Origin: an uncultured Chlamydiae bacterium
GTDB lineage: Bacteria > Chlamydiota > Chlamydiia > Chlamydiales > Rhabdochlamydiaceae
Assembly (NCBI GenBank): GCA_945957075.1
Contig: CAMFJP010000070.1
Location: 1-7,351 of the forward strand
Reading direction: 5' to 3'
Length of the DNA: 7,351 nt
Positions 1 to 5,897 of this stretch are shown here, piece after piece (position 1 is the first letter of the stretch; each line of letters begins with the position of its first letter). A program made the position numbers and the translations under genes. The notes below the pieces were generated by a model. The model worked only from the letters and a program-made list of their open reading frames with translations. It searched no databases and was not told the DNA's origin.

Positions 1-104
1 AGCTAGCTAAAAGACTTTTATTCTCTTTTTTTATAGCTGCGTAACATGAGTGAATTTATTTTCCGTGTTTGGCATTACATGTATAGGGCTGCCCAAAAGG
101 CCTA
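1..104. other. Upstream non-coding stretch, no gene supported
   Basis: All three forward frames close quickly: TAG at 4-6, TAA at 8-10, and TAA at 42-44. The third frame could hold at most the last 13 codons of an upstream gene, but nothing in it is recognisable. A perfect odd-length inverted repeat (TAAAAGACTTTTA, 8-20) and a T-run (26-32) are present. The repeat has no loop and only A/T-rich arms, so I do not call it a terminator. Confidence 0.4.
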
Positions 105-134
105 TTGCTAACTTGAGTTTCAGATTTTTATAAT
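105..134 (+). promoter_or_regulatory. Probable housekeeping sigma promoter for dnaX
   Basis: A perfect -10 hexamer TATAAT lies at 129-134. A -35-like hexamer TTGCTA (105-110, four of six matches to TTGACA) is 18 bases upstream. Initiation would be expected around 141, giving a leader of about 20 bases before the dnaX start at 161, enough for its ribosome binding site. A second TTG hexamer (TTGAGT, 113-118) is only 10 bases from the -10 box and is too close to serve. The promoter would drive dnaX and probably ybaB. It is assigned from consensus matching only. Confidence 0.6.
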
Positions 135-148
135 TTCTCTACTGTGTT

Positions 149-157
149 AGGATGAGG
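149..157 (+). promoter_or_regulatory. Ribosome binding site that decides the dnaX start
   Basis: The purine-rich string AGGATGAGG (149-157) ends three bases before ATG 161. An in-frame ATG also occurs at 152, but it lies inside this string and would have essentially no upstream binding site. The family's conserved start (Met-(Ser)-Tyr-Gln-Val) also fits 161, so 161 is chosen over 152. Confidence 0.6.
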
Positions 158-160
158 CGC

Positions 161-1441
161 ATGTACCAAGTTATTTCTAGACGATATAGACCCCAAACTT
201 TTGGAGCTGTTGTAGGACAAAATGTGCTTGTCACAACGCTAAAACAGGCGATTGAGTCACAGAAAATCGCCCACGCGTATTTGTTTTGCGGTGTAAAGGG
301 AACCGGGAAAACAACATGTGCAAGAATACTTGCCAAGGCACTAAACTGCAAACAGTTAACCAAAGACTGCGAGCCCTGTACCACCTGCTCTTCTTGCAAA
401 GAAATTGCACTCGGAACCTCTCTTGATGTCCTAGAAATTGACGGCGCTTCTCATCGCGGAATAGATAGCATGCGCCAGCTCAACGACACCGTAGGCTATG
501 CCCCACATTCTGGAACCTATAAAATCTATATTATCGACGAAGTGCACATGCTCACAAAAGAGGCATTTAATGCCCTTTTAAAAACATTAGAGGAGCCCCC
601 ACCACACGTAAAATTTATCTTTGCGACTACAGAACCCCATAAAATTCCAGCCACTATTTTAAGCAGGTGTCAACGCTTTGATCTAAGCAGAATTTCTCCT
701 CCTGCAATGCAAAACAAATTGCAATCCATCATTAATGAAGCAAAGGCGCATGTAGAAGAGTCTGCGCTAGACCTTATTATTCATAAAGCAGAAGGTTCTT
801 TACGCGATGCAGAATCCCTTCTAGACCAAATCCTCTCTTCTCAAGAAAGCTCTGCATCCATCACACTTGAAAAAGCATCCGCTATACTTGGAATCCCCCC
901 AAAAAAACTTTTTGAAAACTTAGACCAAGCAGTTTACAAAGAAGACCTCTCTTTTGCCTTTACGCTAACAGAGCATCTGTTTACATCGGGACTCGACCCG
1001 ACCTATTTTTTAGAATCGCTCATGGAACACTTTCGCTGCGCGCTGTTGCACATTTTAGAAAGAGCCTCACACCCCATATATACAAAAGAGGACTGTCTTT
1101 ATATTTTAGATTTCTTATTAGAAATGCAAAAAAAAGAGCTGCCGTTCAAACGCATTTCCATTGAAATGAGCCTTTTACATATTATTCGCAGCAAAAAACG
1201 TGTATCCATCGATACGCTCGTAAAAAAATTAACAGAGCTTCAACACAACGCCCCGATAGAAAAACAACAACCTGCAGCGCCACAACCTGTGTCAGCTCCA
1301 GAGACGATAGAAATCGTACCAGAAAAACCAGCTGCCCCCCCCATGCCGCCTCCTAGTATTCCTGCAGCTGGAAAAGAACAAAGCGGATACGATACACTCC
1401 TGCGTTTTGCAGCAGTGGAATTGGAAGGAACTCTTATATAA
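161..1441 (+). CDS. dnaX: DNA polymerase III clamp-loader subunit tau/gamma (short, gamma-like)
   Basis: This is the ATPase motor subunit of the clamp loader, which opens the beta clamp and places it on primed DNA at the replication fork. From ATG 161 the product is 426 residues. In order it shows the DnaX opening YQVISRRYRPQTF, Walker A GVKGTGKTT (about 44-52), a zinc-binding cysteine cluster (Cys63, 70, 73, 76, plus 79), Walker B with the DEVH box (about 122-129), sensor 1 FATT (about 154-157), the SRC arginine-finger motif (about 168-170) and sensor 2 GSLRDA (about 212-217). Helical domain III follows. A proline/alanine-rich linker (about 366-408) then leads to a final stretch of about 18 residues. 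There is no room for the long domains IV-V by which E. coli tau binds helicase and polymerase, so the product resembles the gamma form. An A8 run lies at 1128-1135. ybaB follows after 15 bases, the common dnaX-ybaB pairing. The other chlamydial DnaX-like paralogue is a less likely alternative identity. Confidence 0.93.
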   Translation: MYQVISRRYRPQTFGAVVGQNVLVTTLKQAIESQKIAHAYLFCGVKGTGKTTCARILAKALNCKQLTKDCEPCTTCSSCKEIALGTSLDVLEIDGASHRGIDSMRQLNDTVGYAPHSGTYKIYIIDEVHMLTKEAFNALLKTLEEPPPHVKFIFATTEPHKIPATILSRCQRFDLSRISPPAMQNKLQSIINEAKAHVEESALDLIIHKAEGSLRDAESLLDQILSSQESSASITLEKASAILGIPPKKLFENLDQAVYKEDLSFAFTLTEHLFTSGLDPTYFLESLMEHFRCALLHILERASHPIYTKEDCLYILDFLLEMQKKELPFKRISIEMSLLHIIRSKKRVSIDTLVKKLTELQHNAPIEKQQPAAPQPVSAPETIEIVPEKPAAPPMPPPSIPAAGKEQSGYDTLLRFAAVELEGTLI

Positions 1442-1456
1442 TTTAAGGAAATATCT

Positions 1457-1753
1457 ATGGGAAGTGGATTTGCTAAAATGCGCAAACAGGCGCGGCTTTT
1501 AGAAGAGCAATTTGAAAAAATGCAGCAAGACAAAGCAGATCAAGAGATCGTAGGAACAAGCGGAGCTGGACTTGTTACTGCCGTGTTTTCCGGCACAAAA
1601 GAGTTAAAAAAAATCACTATTCGTCCAGACTGCGTCAATCCAGAGGATGTTGAAGGCCTACAAGATCTTATTCTAGCAGCATGCCAAGACGCTTATAAAC
1701 ATATAGAGGCGCAATCAGAAAATATTCCCTCACAGTTTGCACCGTTTTTATAG
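1457..1753 (+). CDS. ybaB: YbaB/EbfC family nucleoid-associated DNA-binding protein
   Basis: This small (98-residue) cytoplasmic protein belongs to a family whose members form dimers, bind DNA and associate with the nucleoid. The N-terminus is a long charged helix (about 5-30, rich in Lys, Gln and Glu). The hallmark core follows: GTSGAGLVTAVFSGTKELKK (about 33-52), then ITIRPDCV and a C-terminal helix (LQDLILAACQDAYKHI). Length matches the family norm of about 100-110. The binding site AAGGA (1445-1449) sits seven bases before the ATG. The gene lies 15 bases after dnaX with no promoter between, so co-transcription is likely. In many bacteria dnaX-ybaB is followed by recR, but here the next gene is ndh. 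The stop TAG is immediately followed by a second in-frame TAG. Confidence 0.92.
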   Translation: MGSGFAKMRKQARLLEEQFEKMQQDKADQEIVGTSGAGLVTAVFSGTKELKKITIRPDCVNPEDVEGLQDLILAACQDAYKHIEAQSENIPSQFAPFL

Positions 1754-1854
1754 TAGACATCTTGCGTAACTCACTTTGCTTGGCAGTGCTTATGATTTTT
1801 GAGCAGCTTTAAACCCAAAGTTCAGGTTAGTAATTTAAAATAGGGATTAGGACC
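1754..1854. other. Intergenic region between ybaB and ndh
   Basis: This is a 101-base AT-rich spacer. -10-like hexamers occur at 1791-1796 (TATGAT) and 1836-1841 (TAAAAT), but neither has a convincing -35 partner at 16-18 bases. No GC-rich hairpin followed by T's is visible, so neither a terminator for dnaX-ybaB nor a clear ndh promoter can be called. Purine strings AGGGA (1842-1846) and AGGA (1849-1852) precede the ndh ATG, and the first has the better spacing of eight bases. Confidence 0.35.
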
Positions 1855-3111
1855 ATGAAAAGACCAAAAGTTGTAATTGTAGGCGGAGGCTTTGGTGGAC
1901 TTAATGCAGCCAAGGGACTGCGTGGCGCTGCTTTAGATGTCCTCGTGATCGATAAAACAAATCACCATCTTTTCCAACCTCTATTATACCAAGTAGCAAC
2001 AGCTGCCCTATCCCCTGGAGAGATTGCAGCGCCTATTCGCGAAATTTTACGCGGACAAGAAAACACCTCCGTCATCATGGGTGAAGTCCTTTCCATAAAT
2101 AAAGAAAACAAAACCCTCACCCTGAAAGATGGCGAAACCATTTCCTATGACTTTCTTATTCTTGCTGTAGGGGCCAGACACTCCTATTTTGGCAATGACA
2201 GTTGGGAAAATTCCGCTCCAGGCCTAAAAACAGTAGCTGACGCCTTAAGTATTCGCGAGCATATTCTCCTCTCTTTTGAAAAAGCAGAGCGCTTAGAAGG
2301 ATCGGGCAATACAGAAAAATTTCTCAACTTTGTCGTTGTAGGAGGAGGCCCAACAGGCGTTGAAATGGCTGGAGCAATTGCAGAAGTTGCACACACAACC
2401 CTGTTTAAAAATTTTCGTCGCATCAAACCCGAAACTGCAAAAATCTACCTTGTTGAAGCAGCCCCACATATCCTTCCAAGCTATCCAGAACATCTATCCA
2501 TCCGTGCTGAAAAAGACCTTGAAAACCTTGGTGTTAAGGTTCTTATACGGACCAAAGTCACGCGCATCTCTGAAGACGGAGTCGAGACCGATGGAGGATT
2601 TATCCCCTCTGCAAACATCATATGGGCAGCTGGCAATCAAGCCTCCCCCTTACTAAAAACACTAAACGTACCTCTAGACCGCCAAGGAAGAGCAATCGTA
2701 GAAAAAGACCTCTCAATACCAGGTCATCCTGAGGTTTTTGTCATTGGAGATGCAGCCTGTGCCATGGACAAAAATGGCAAACCTATTATCGGCACAGCAC
2801 CTCCAGCTATTCAAGAGGGAAATTATGTAGCTAAATTACTATGTAAAGGGCTCCCAGTAGAAAAGCGTCCCCCTTTCCGTTATTTTGATAAAGGGTATAT
2901 GGCAACAATTGGCAAGGGAAAAGGAATTGCCGTTGTCGGAAAATGGCATATGACAGGTTTTTTAGCCTGGTCCGCATGGTGCTTTATTCATATTCTCTAC
3001 CTAATTGGATTTCGTAATCGCGTGACAGTAATGATGGAATGGGTTGCCATTTTCTTTTCTGGCCAACGTGGAGTGCGCCTTATCAACCGTCCCATCGACA
3101 TGCCCCCGTGA
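1855..3111 (+). CDS. ndh: Type II NADH dehydrogenase (NDH-2), FAD-dependent NADH:quinone oxidoreductase
   Basis: NDH-2 enzymes pass electrons from NADH to membrane quinone through FAD without pumping ions, and sit on the cytoplasmic face of the inner membrane. The 418-residue product has the usual length. It begins with the FAD-binding Rossmann loop VVIVGGGFGG (about 6-15), then the family segment HHLFQPLLYQVATA (about 37-50) and an ATG-like VGARHSYFG (about 105-113). The NADH-binding loop VVVGGGPTGVE lies at about 160-170, the second FAD motif VFVIGDAA at about 294-301, and the quinone-site strip GTAPPAIQEG at about 313-322. The C-terminal segment (about 365-410), with aromatic helices and a GFRNR turn, is the expected membrane anchor. 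The start ATG has purine-rich sequence upstream. The gene ends in TGA, overlapping the GTG of comEC by four bases, so the two are likely translationally coupled. NDH-2 would give a non-pumping entry of electrons to the quinone pool. Substrate preference (NADH over NADPH) cannot be read from the sequence with certainty. Confidence 0.92.
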   Translation: MKRPKVVIVGGGFGGLNAAKGLRGAALDVLVIDKTNHHLFQPLLYQVATAALSPGEIAAPIREILRGQENTSVIMGEVLSINKENKTLTLKDGETISYDFLILAVGARHSYFGNDSWENSAPGLKTVADALSIREHILLSFEKAERLEGSGNTEKFLNFVVVGGGPTGVEMAGAIAEVAHTTLFKNFRRIKPETAKIYLVEAAPHILPSYPEHLSIRAEKDLENLGVKVLIRTKVTRISEDGVETDGGFIPSANIIWAAGNQASPLLKTLNVPLDRQGRAIVEKDLSIPGHPEVFVIGDAACAMDKNGKPIIGTAPPAIQEGNYVAKLLCKGLPVEKRPPFRYFDKGYMATIGKGKGIAVVGKWHMTGFLAWSAWCFIHILYLIGFRNRVTVMMEWVAIFFSGQRGVRLINRPIDMPP

Positions 3112-4547
3112 ACCGTTTTTGGCTACAGCACCCAGCCCTGTTTCTAGGTCTTAACCTTCTTATGGGCGCTGGCTATGCAGCCTCTCCACACGTTTCATTT
3201 GTAATTCCAGCGCTTCTACTTTGGGGTAAAAATGCCTATAGAATGCTGATTGGAGGGATATGCGCGCTACTGGGTTATCTGTGCGCATACCAAGCCCCAC
3301 TTCCCATACCTCCCTTAAAGGGAACGGCGCACATACATATCTTAAAAATACAACCAGCAAGCTCTCCTTTTCACAAACAACTAGCCTACCAGGGTGTCGT
3401 ATACAAAATGGAAACATCCGAAAAAATACTGCCCATGCATATTCCATGCACATTATATGCCCCCAAAAACTATCCAAAACCCAAAGGAGATTGCGACTAT
3501 ACCGTCACAGGAACCATAGATAAAAAACACGAAAAATACATTTTTAAAGCAGACAAAAACAAACCATGGACCCCCCTAGCGCATACCTTTAGCTTCGCAT
3601 CCTGGCGACATAAAACAAAATGCGCAGTACGCTCCTATCTAAAATCATGTATCCCTGATAAAAACAGCTTCCACCTACTAGCAGCTCTTGCCACGGGCAC
3701 CGTAGAAGACAGAATGCTATCTTTTACATTTACACAAACTGGATTACGCCATTTACTTGCAATTTCTGGATTCCATTTCGCCTTAATTGCAGGCCTATTA
3801 CACCTTTGTTTTAAAGTTCTATTTCCAAGAAAATGGGCTACCTGCCTTCTCCTGATTGTGATAGGGCTTTATTTTTTTTTCATCGGAAACAGCCCTTCTG
3901 TACAAAGAGCATGGATTGCAATCTCTCTACTTCTTCTCGGTCGCCTATTTAATTTAAAAACACCAGCCCTTAATGCCTTAGGCATCGCTCTTATCATCGA
4001 AGTACTAATCGACCCAAGACAAATTACCACATGTAGTTTTTTACTCAGCTTTGTTGCAACGTGCGCAATTCTTTTGCTATACCACCCCTTCGAAACAATC
4101 ATGCAACACCTGCTCCCAAAACGGACAACCTCAGACATCCTATCTATGAAACATAAATGGGGATATGCTTTTACCTGTTGGCTCAGAAAAACACTAGCGC
4201 TTAACCTCTGTGTACATACCGCCACCATCCCCCTTGTTTTATGTATATTTCATGCCTTTTCTCCAGCAAGCCTTATCTACAACCTCTTTTTTCCAATCGG
4301 GATTGCCATTGCAATGACCCTTTTGTTAATTGCAAGCCTTACACATTTCCTATGGGCGCCAGCTGGCATCTTTTTGCATCATACAAATAGCCTACTTACC
4401 TCGAAGCTGCTTTTGCTAACAACATACATACCAACCCCTCTGCAGTACACAGTACGTACTTCCTGGTTTTCTTTTGATATCACACTCATCACAATCACAT
4501 GCCTATTTGCACTTTCGTTATACGTTAAACAAAAACAAGTTGTATAA
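3108..4547 (+). CDS. comEC: ComEC/Rec2-family DNA-uptake membrane protein, lacking the hydrolase domain
   Basis: ComEC proteins form the inner-membrane channel that carries single-stranded DNA into the cytoplasm during natural transformation. From GTG 3108 (overlapping the ndh stop as GTGA) the product is 479 residues. It starts with about three hydrophobic segments (about 9-62). A soluble, lysine-rich domain (about 63-190) follows, as in the N-terminal OB-fold-like region of ComEC. The competence domain then carries the signature HLLAISGFH (residues 215-223) and a conserved NSPSVQRAW segment. Multiple transmembrane stretches run to the end. The metallo-beta-lactamase-like domain at the C-terminus of E. 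coli- and Bacillus-type ComEC (about 750-770 residues) is absent, and no HxHxDH motif is seen. The open frame extends upstream to an ATG at 3039, but that would place 23 polar, unconserved residues inside ndh. ATG 3162 is the other alternative, but it would cut the first membrane helix. No binding site precedes the GTG, which fits coupling to ndh. Family assignment is firm, but an active role in DNA uptake is inference. Confidence 0.85.
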   Translation: MNRFWLQHPALFLGLNLLMGAGYAASPHVSFVIPALLLWGKNAYRMLIGGICALLGYLCAYQAPLPIPPLKGTAHIHILKIQPASSPFHKQLAYQGVVYKMETSEKILPMHIPCTLYAPKNYPKPKGDCDYTVTGTIDKKHEKYIFKADKNKPWTPLAHTFSFASWRHKTKCAVRSYLKSCIPDKNSFHLLAALATGTVEDRMLSFTFTQTGLRHLLAISGFHFALIAGLLHLCFKVLFPRKWATCLLLIVIGLYFFFIGNSPSVQRAWIAISLLLLGRLFNLKTPALNALGIALIIEVLIDPRQITTCSFLLSFVATCAILLLYHPFETIMQHLLPKRTTSDILSMKHKWGYAFTCWLRKTLALNLCVHTATIPLVLCIFHAFSPASLIYNLFFPIGIAIAMTLLLIASLTHFLWAPAGIFLHHTNSLLTSKLLLLTTYIPTPLQYTVRTSWFSFDITLITITCLFALSLYVKQKQVV

Positions 4548-4687
4548 AAATCGTCCTTCATATACCATCCTGGGAACTTTTTTCTTAAAATTAACACCCT
4601 CAGCTGCAAGTTTCGAAAGAGGCCTATTCTCAAAACATAATTTCGTTTATGCTGTGAAGTTGTAAAAAAATCCTTTTGGGCAGGTTG
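4548..4687. promoter_or_regulatory. Spacer between comEC and hprK with a weak promoter candidate
   Basis: This 140-base AT-rich gap breaks an otherwise tightly packed order, so hprK-ptsH-ptsI probably has its own promoter here. The best -10 candidate is CATAAT (4636-4641), five of six matches to consensus. The hexamer 18 bases upstream, TTCGAA (4612-4617), is a poor -35. TATGCT (4648-4653) is another -10-like site without a partner. No hairpin plus T-run terminator for comEC is visible. The weak binding sequence GGGCAGG (4678-4684) ends three bases before ATG 4688. Confidence 0.3.
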
Positions 4688-4777
4688 ATGTACTCAGTAC
4701 GCGATTTATTACACAATTATGCAGAGCAACTGGAACTTGAACTCGTCTCTGGAGAACCTGGCCTAGAGCGCCCTATC

Positions 4778-4780
4778 TGA
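4778..4780 (+). other. In-frame TGA inside hprK
   Basis: The codon follows ATC (Ile) and precedes TCG (Ser), so the stop context is TGA-T. In Bacillus subtilis HprK, recalled from memory, the corresponding position is a threonine after Arg-Pro-Ile. A single base change from TGG, CGA, AGA, GGA, TCA, TTA, TGC or TGT would produce this TGA, whereas a threonine codon would need at least two changes. A perfect 10-base palindrome TATCCGGATA (4812-4821) lies 32 bases downstream, but it has no loop and does not resemble a selenocysteine insertion element. Confidence 0.85.
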
Positions 4781-4870
4781 TCGCCTGAAGTTCAAAGACC
4801 TGGCCTTAGCCTATCCGGATACCTCAAACACTATGCGCGGCAAGGAATTCTAATTTTCGGCAACACAGAA

Positions 4871-5653
4871 GTGTTATATATACGCGATCTAGATCCCTTT
4901 ACCCGTATGTGCAGAATCAAAAGCCTATTAACCCCCCAAACACCAGCTGTTGTCATCGCAGGAAGATACGCGCCCCCAAAAGATTTGGCCGCATTGTGTG
5001 AACAAGAAAACATCCCTCTTTTACGCTCACGGATGAAAACAATGCCTCTTTTAACAAAAATGACCTTTATTCTTAGCGAAGCATTTTCTCCAACAATGAC
5101 CTGCCATGGAACTCTTGTAGAAGTATTTGGCGTCGGCGTTTTAATTCAGGGAGACTCATCTGTTGGAAAAAGTGAAGCGGCTCTTGGCCTTATAGAGAGA
5201 GGACACAGACTCATTTCGGATGATGTTGTACGCGTTAAAGTACGTGAAGGATCCTATTTAGAAGGATCTGGCCCCGAATTAACAAGACACCTTATGGAAA
5301 TCCGCGGCATCGGCATTATCAATGTGGCCCATTTATACGGAGCCGTATGTGTGCGCGATGACAAACGCCTTGATATCGTCGTCAAACTAGAAACATGGGA
5401 TGATGCCAGATTTTATGATCGAGTGGGACTAGATGAAACCTTTTGCGATATTTTAGGCATCAAATTACCCTATCACATCCTTCCTGTAAAACCTGGAAGA
5501 GATGTAGCTCTACTTTTAGAAACAATCGTCCTTAACTGCCGTCTTAAGGAAATGGGATACCATTCTGCAAAGGAGTTTAATTTAAAACTGCTCGAAACCA
5601 TTACAAAAAAGCAACCCAAGGCGCGGGCCGGTGAAACTGTCTCGCAAGGTTAG
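4871..5653 (+). CDS. hprK: HPr kinase/phosphorylase, catalytic part downstream of the internal stop
   Basis: HprK phosphorylates a serine of HPr using ATP or pyrophosphate and also removes that phosphate, acting in the cytoplasm as a switch of phosphotransferase regulation. The open frame after the TGA carries the whole catalytic domain. Numbered from the full-length ATG it shows the conserved His140 in TCHGTLVEVFGVGVLI, P-loop GDSSVGKS (155-162), acidic pair SDD (about 177-179), HPr-kinase signature LMEIRGIGIIN (202-212) and C-terminal VKPGRDVAL (about 267-275). None of the core residues is lost. GTG 4871 (codon 62) is the first plausible restart after the stop, but it lacks a nearby binding site. 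AAGGA at 4842-4846 is 24 bases away. ATG 4907 is another option. Catalytic fragments of Lactobacillus casei HprK without the N-terminal domain are known to stay active, so a shortened product could work. The 3' end overlaps ptsH by 23 bases. The start is uncertain; the function of the domain is not. Confidence 0.85.
   Translation: MLYIRDLDPFTRMCRIKSLLTPQTPAVVIAGRYAPPKDLAALCEQENIPLLRSRMKTMPLLTKMTFILSEAFSPTMTCHGTLVEVFGVGVLIQGDSSVGKSEAALGLIERGHRLISDDVVRVKVREGSYLEGSGPELTRHLMEIRGIGIINVAHLYGAVCVRDDKRLDIVVKLETWDDARFYDRVGLDETFCDILGIKLPYHILPVKPGRDVALLLETIVLNCRLKEMGYHSAKEFNLKLLETITKKQPKARAGETVSQG
5618..5623 (+). promoter_or_regulatory. Ribosome binding site for ptsH within hprK
   Basis: AAGGCG (5618-5623) lies seven bases before GTG 5631, in a good position to support that start inside the end of hprK. 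ptsH can therefore be translated without ribosomes finishing hprK, which matters because of the stop early in hprK. Confidence 0.5.
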
Positions 5654-5897
5654 AGTTAAAAATGCCTTGGGACTGCATGCAAGACCAGCTACAATGATTG
5701 TAAAGCTCTTGCAAAACACAAAATCTCATGTCTTTTTTACATATAAAAAAGAGATCATAAACGCACGCAGCATTATGAGCATACTGATGCTAGCTGCGAA
5801 TAAAAACGCCCAGATTACAATTACTGTAGAGGGACAAGATGCTCCAGAGGTTATGTCCTGTTTAGTTGAGGTATTTGAAAGTGCATTTCACGAGTGA
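5631..5897 (+). CDS. ptsH: Phosphocarrier protein HPr
   Basis: HPr is the small cytoplasmic carrier that accepts phosphate from enzyme I and passes it to enzyme II proteins. In bacteria with HprK it is also phosphorylated on a serine as a regulatory signal. The 88-residue product matches the family length. The active-site motif GLHARPA (14-20) holds His16. The segment NARSIMSILMLAA (44-56) carries Ser47, aligned with the regulatory Ser46 of Gram-positive HPr, and is followed by the usual AQITITVEG strand (60-68). Retention of the serine together with a neighbouring hprK supports a kinase-regulated HPr. The start is GTG 5631, which places the family's N-terminal strand (RKVRVKNALGLHARP) correctly. 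A later start would remove part of it. The gene overlaps hprK by 23 bases and ptsI by 17, implying one transcript and coupled translation. It ends in TGA. Confidence 0.94.
   Translation: MKLSRKVRVKNALGLHARPATMIVKLLQNTKSHVFFTYKKEIINARSIMSILMLAANKNAQITITVEGQDAPEVMSCLVEVFESAFHE
5868..5871 (+). promoter_or_regulatory. Ribosome binding site for ptsI within ptsH
   Basis: GAGG (5868-5871) ends nine bases before GTG 5881 and supports that codon as the ptsI start. The GTG at 5894 is in another frame and meets a stop after nine codons. TTG 5875 is in frame but too close to the site. Confidence 0.5.

Larger units (their letters stand above)
4688..5653 (+). pseudogene. hprK: Full-length HPr kinase/phosphorylase frame interrupted by TGA at codon 31
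   Basis: The reading frame from ATG 4688 to the stop at 5651-5653 spans 321 codons, close to the usual HprK length of about 310-320, but codon 31 is TGA (4778-4780). The 30 codons before it give the family's N-terminal domain (SVRDLL near the start, then LELVSGEPGLERPI). The codons after it continue in the same frame with SPEVQRPGLSLSGYLKHYA. This matches the family pattern RPI-x-(S/M)-(S/P)-(D/E)-(V/L)-x-RPG, so the TGA falls inside a conserved stretch with no frameshift or length change. TGA is a normal stop in neighbouring ndh and ptsH. Whether the gene is truly broken, read through, restarted downstream or affected by a base-call error cannot be decided here. It is typed as a pseudogene only to record the interruption, and the intact catalytic part is listed separately. 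Confidence 0.7.

Noticed and set aside
8..32. Inverted repeat plus T-run as a terminator of an upstream gene
   Set aside because: The arms are only A/T-rich with a single-base centre, so no stable hairpin can form.
1240..1533. 97-codon minus-strand frame across the dnaX-ybaB junction
   Set aside because: It is antisense to the proline-rich tail of dnaX and the start of ybaB. The Gly/Ala-rich translation simply mirrors that composition.
3039..3107. Upstream extension of comEC to ATG 3039
   Set aside because: The extra 23 residues lie entirely in ndh coding sequence and look nothing like a ComEC N-terminus. The GTGA overlap at 3108 is a better start.
4451..4460. Perfect 10-base palindrome AGTACGTACT in comEC
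   Set aside because: It is a single copy inside a coding region, with no second site or regulatory context, so chance is the simplest explanation.
4474..4665. 63-codon plus-strand frame across the end of comEC into the spacer
   Set aside because: It overlaps the comEC membrane segments in another frame, has no binding site and gives a low-complexity, unrecognisable product.
4778..4780. TGA reassigned to tryptophan
   Set aside because: ndh and ptsH end in TGA exactly where their families should end, and tryptophan is encoded by TGG throughout the window.
4778..4821. TGA in hprK as a selenocysteine codon
   Set aside because: No suitable stem-loop lies just downstream. The only symmetry is the loopless palindrome at 4812-4821. 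HprK does not need a selenocysteine there, and no selenocysteine system is known to me in Chlamydiae.
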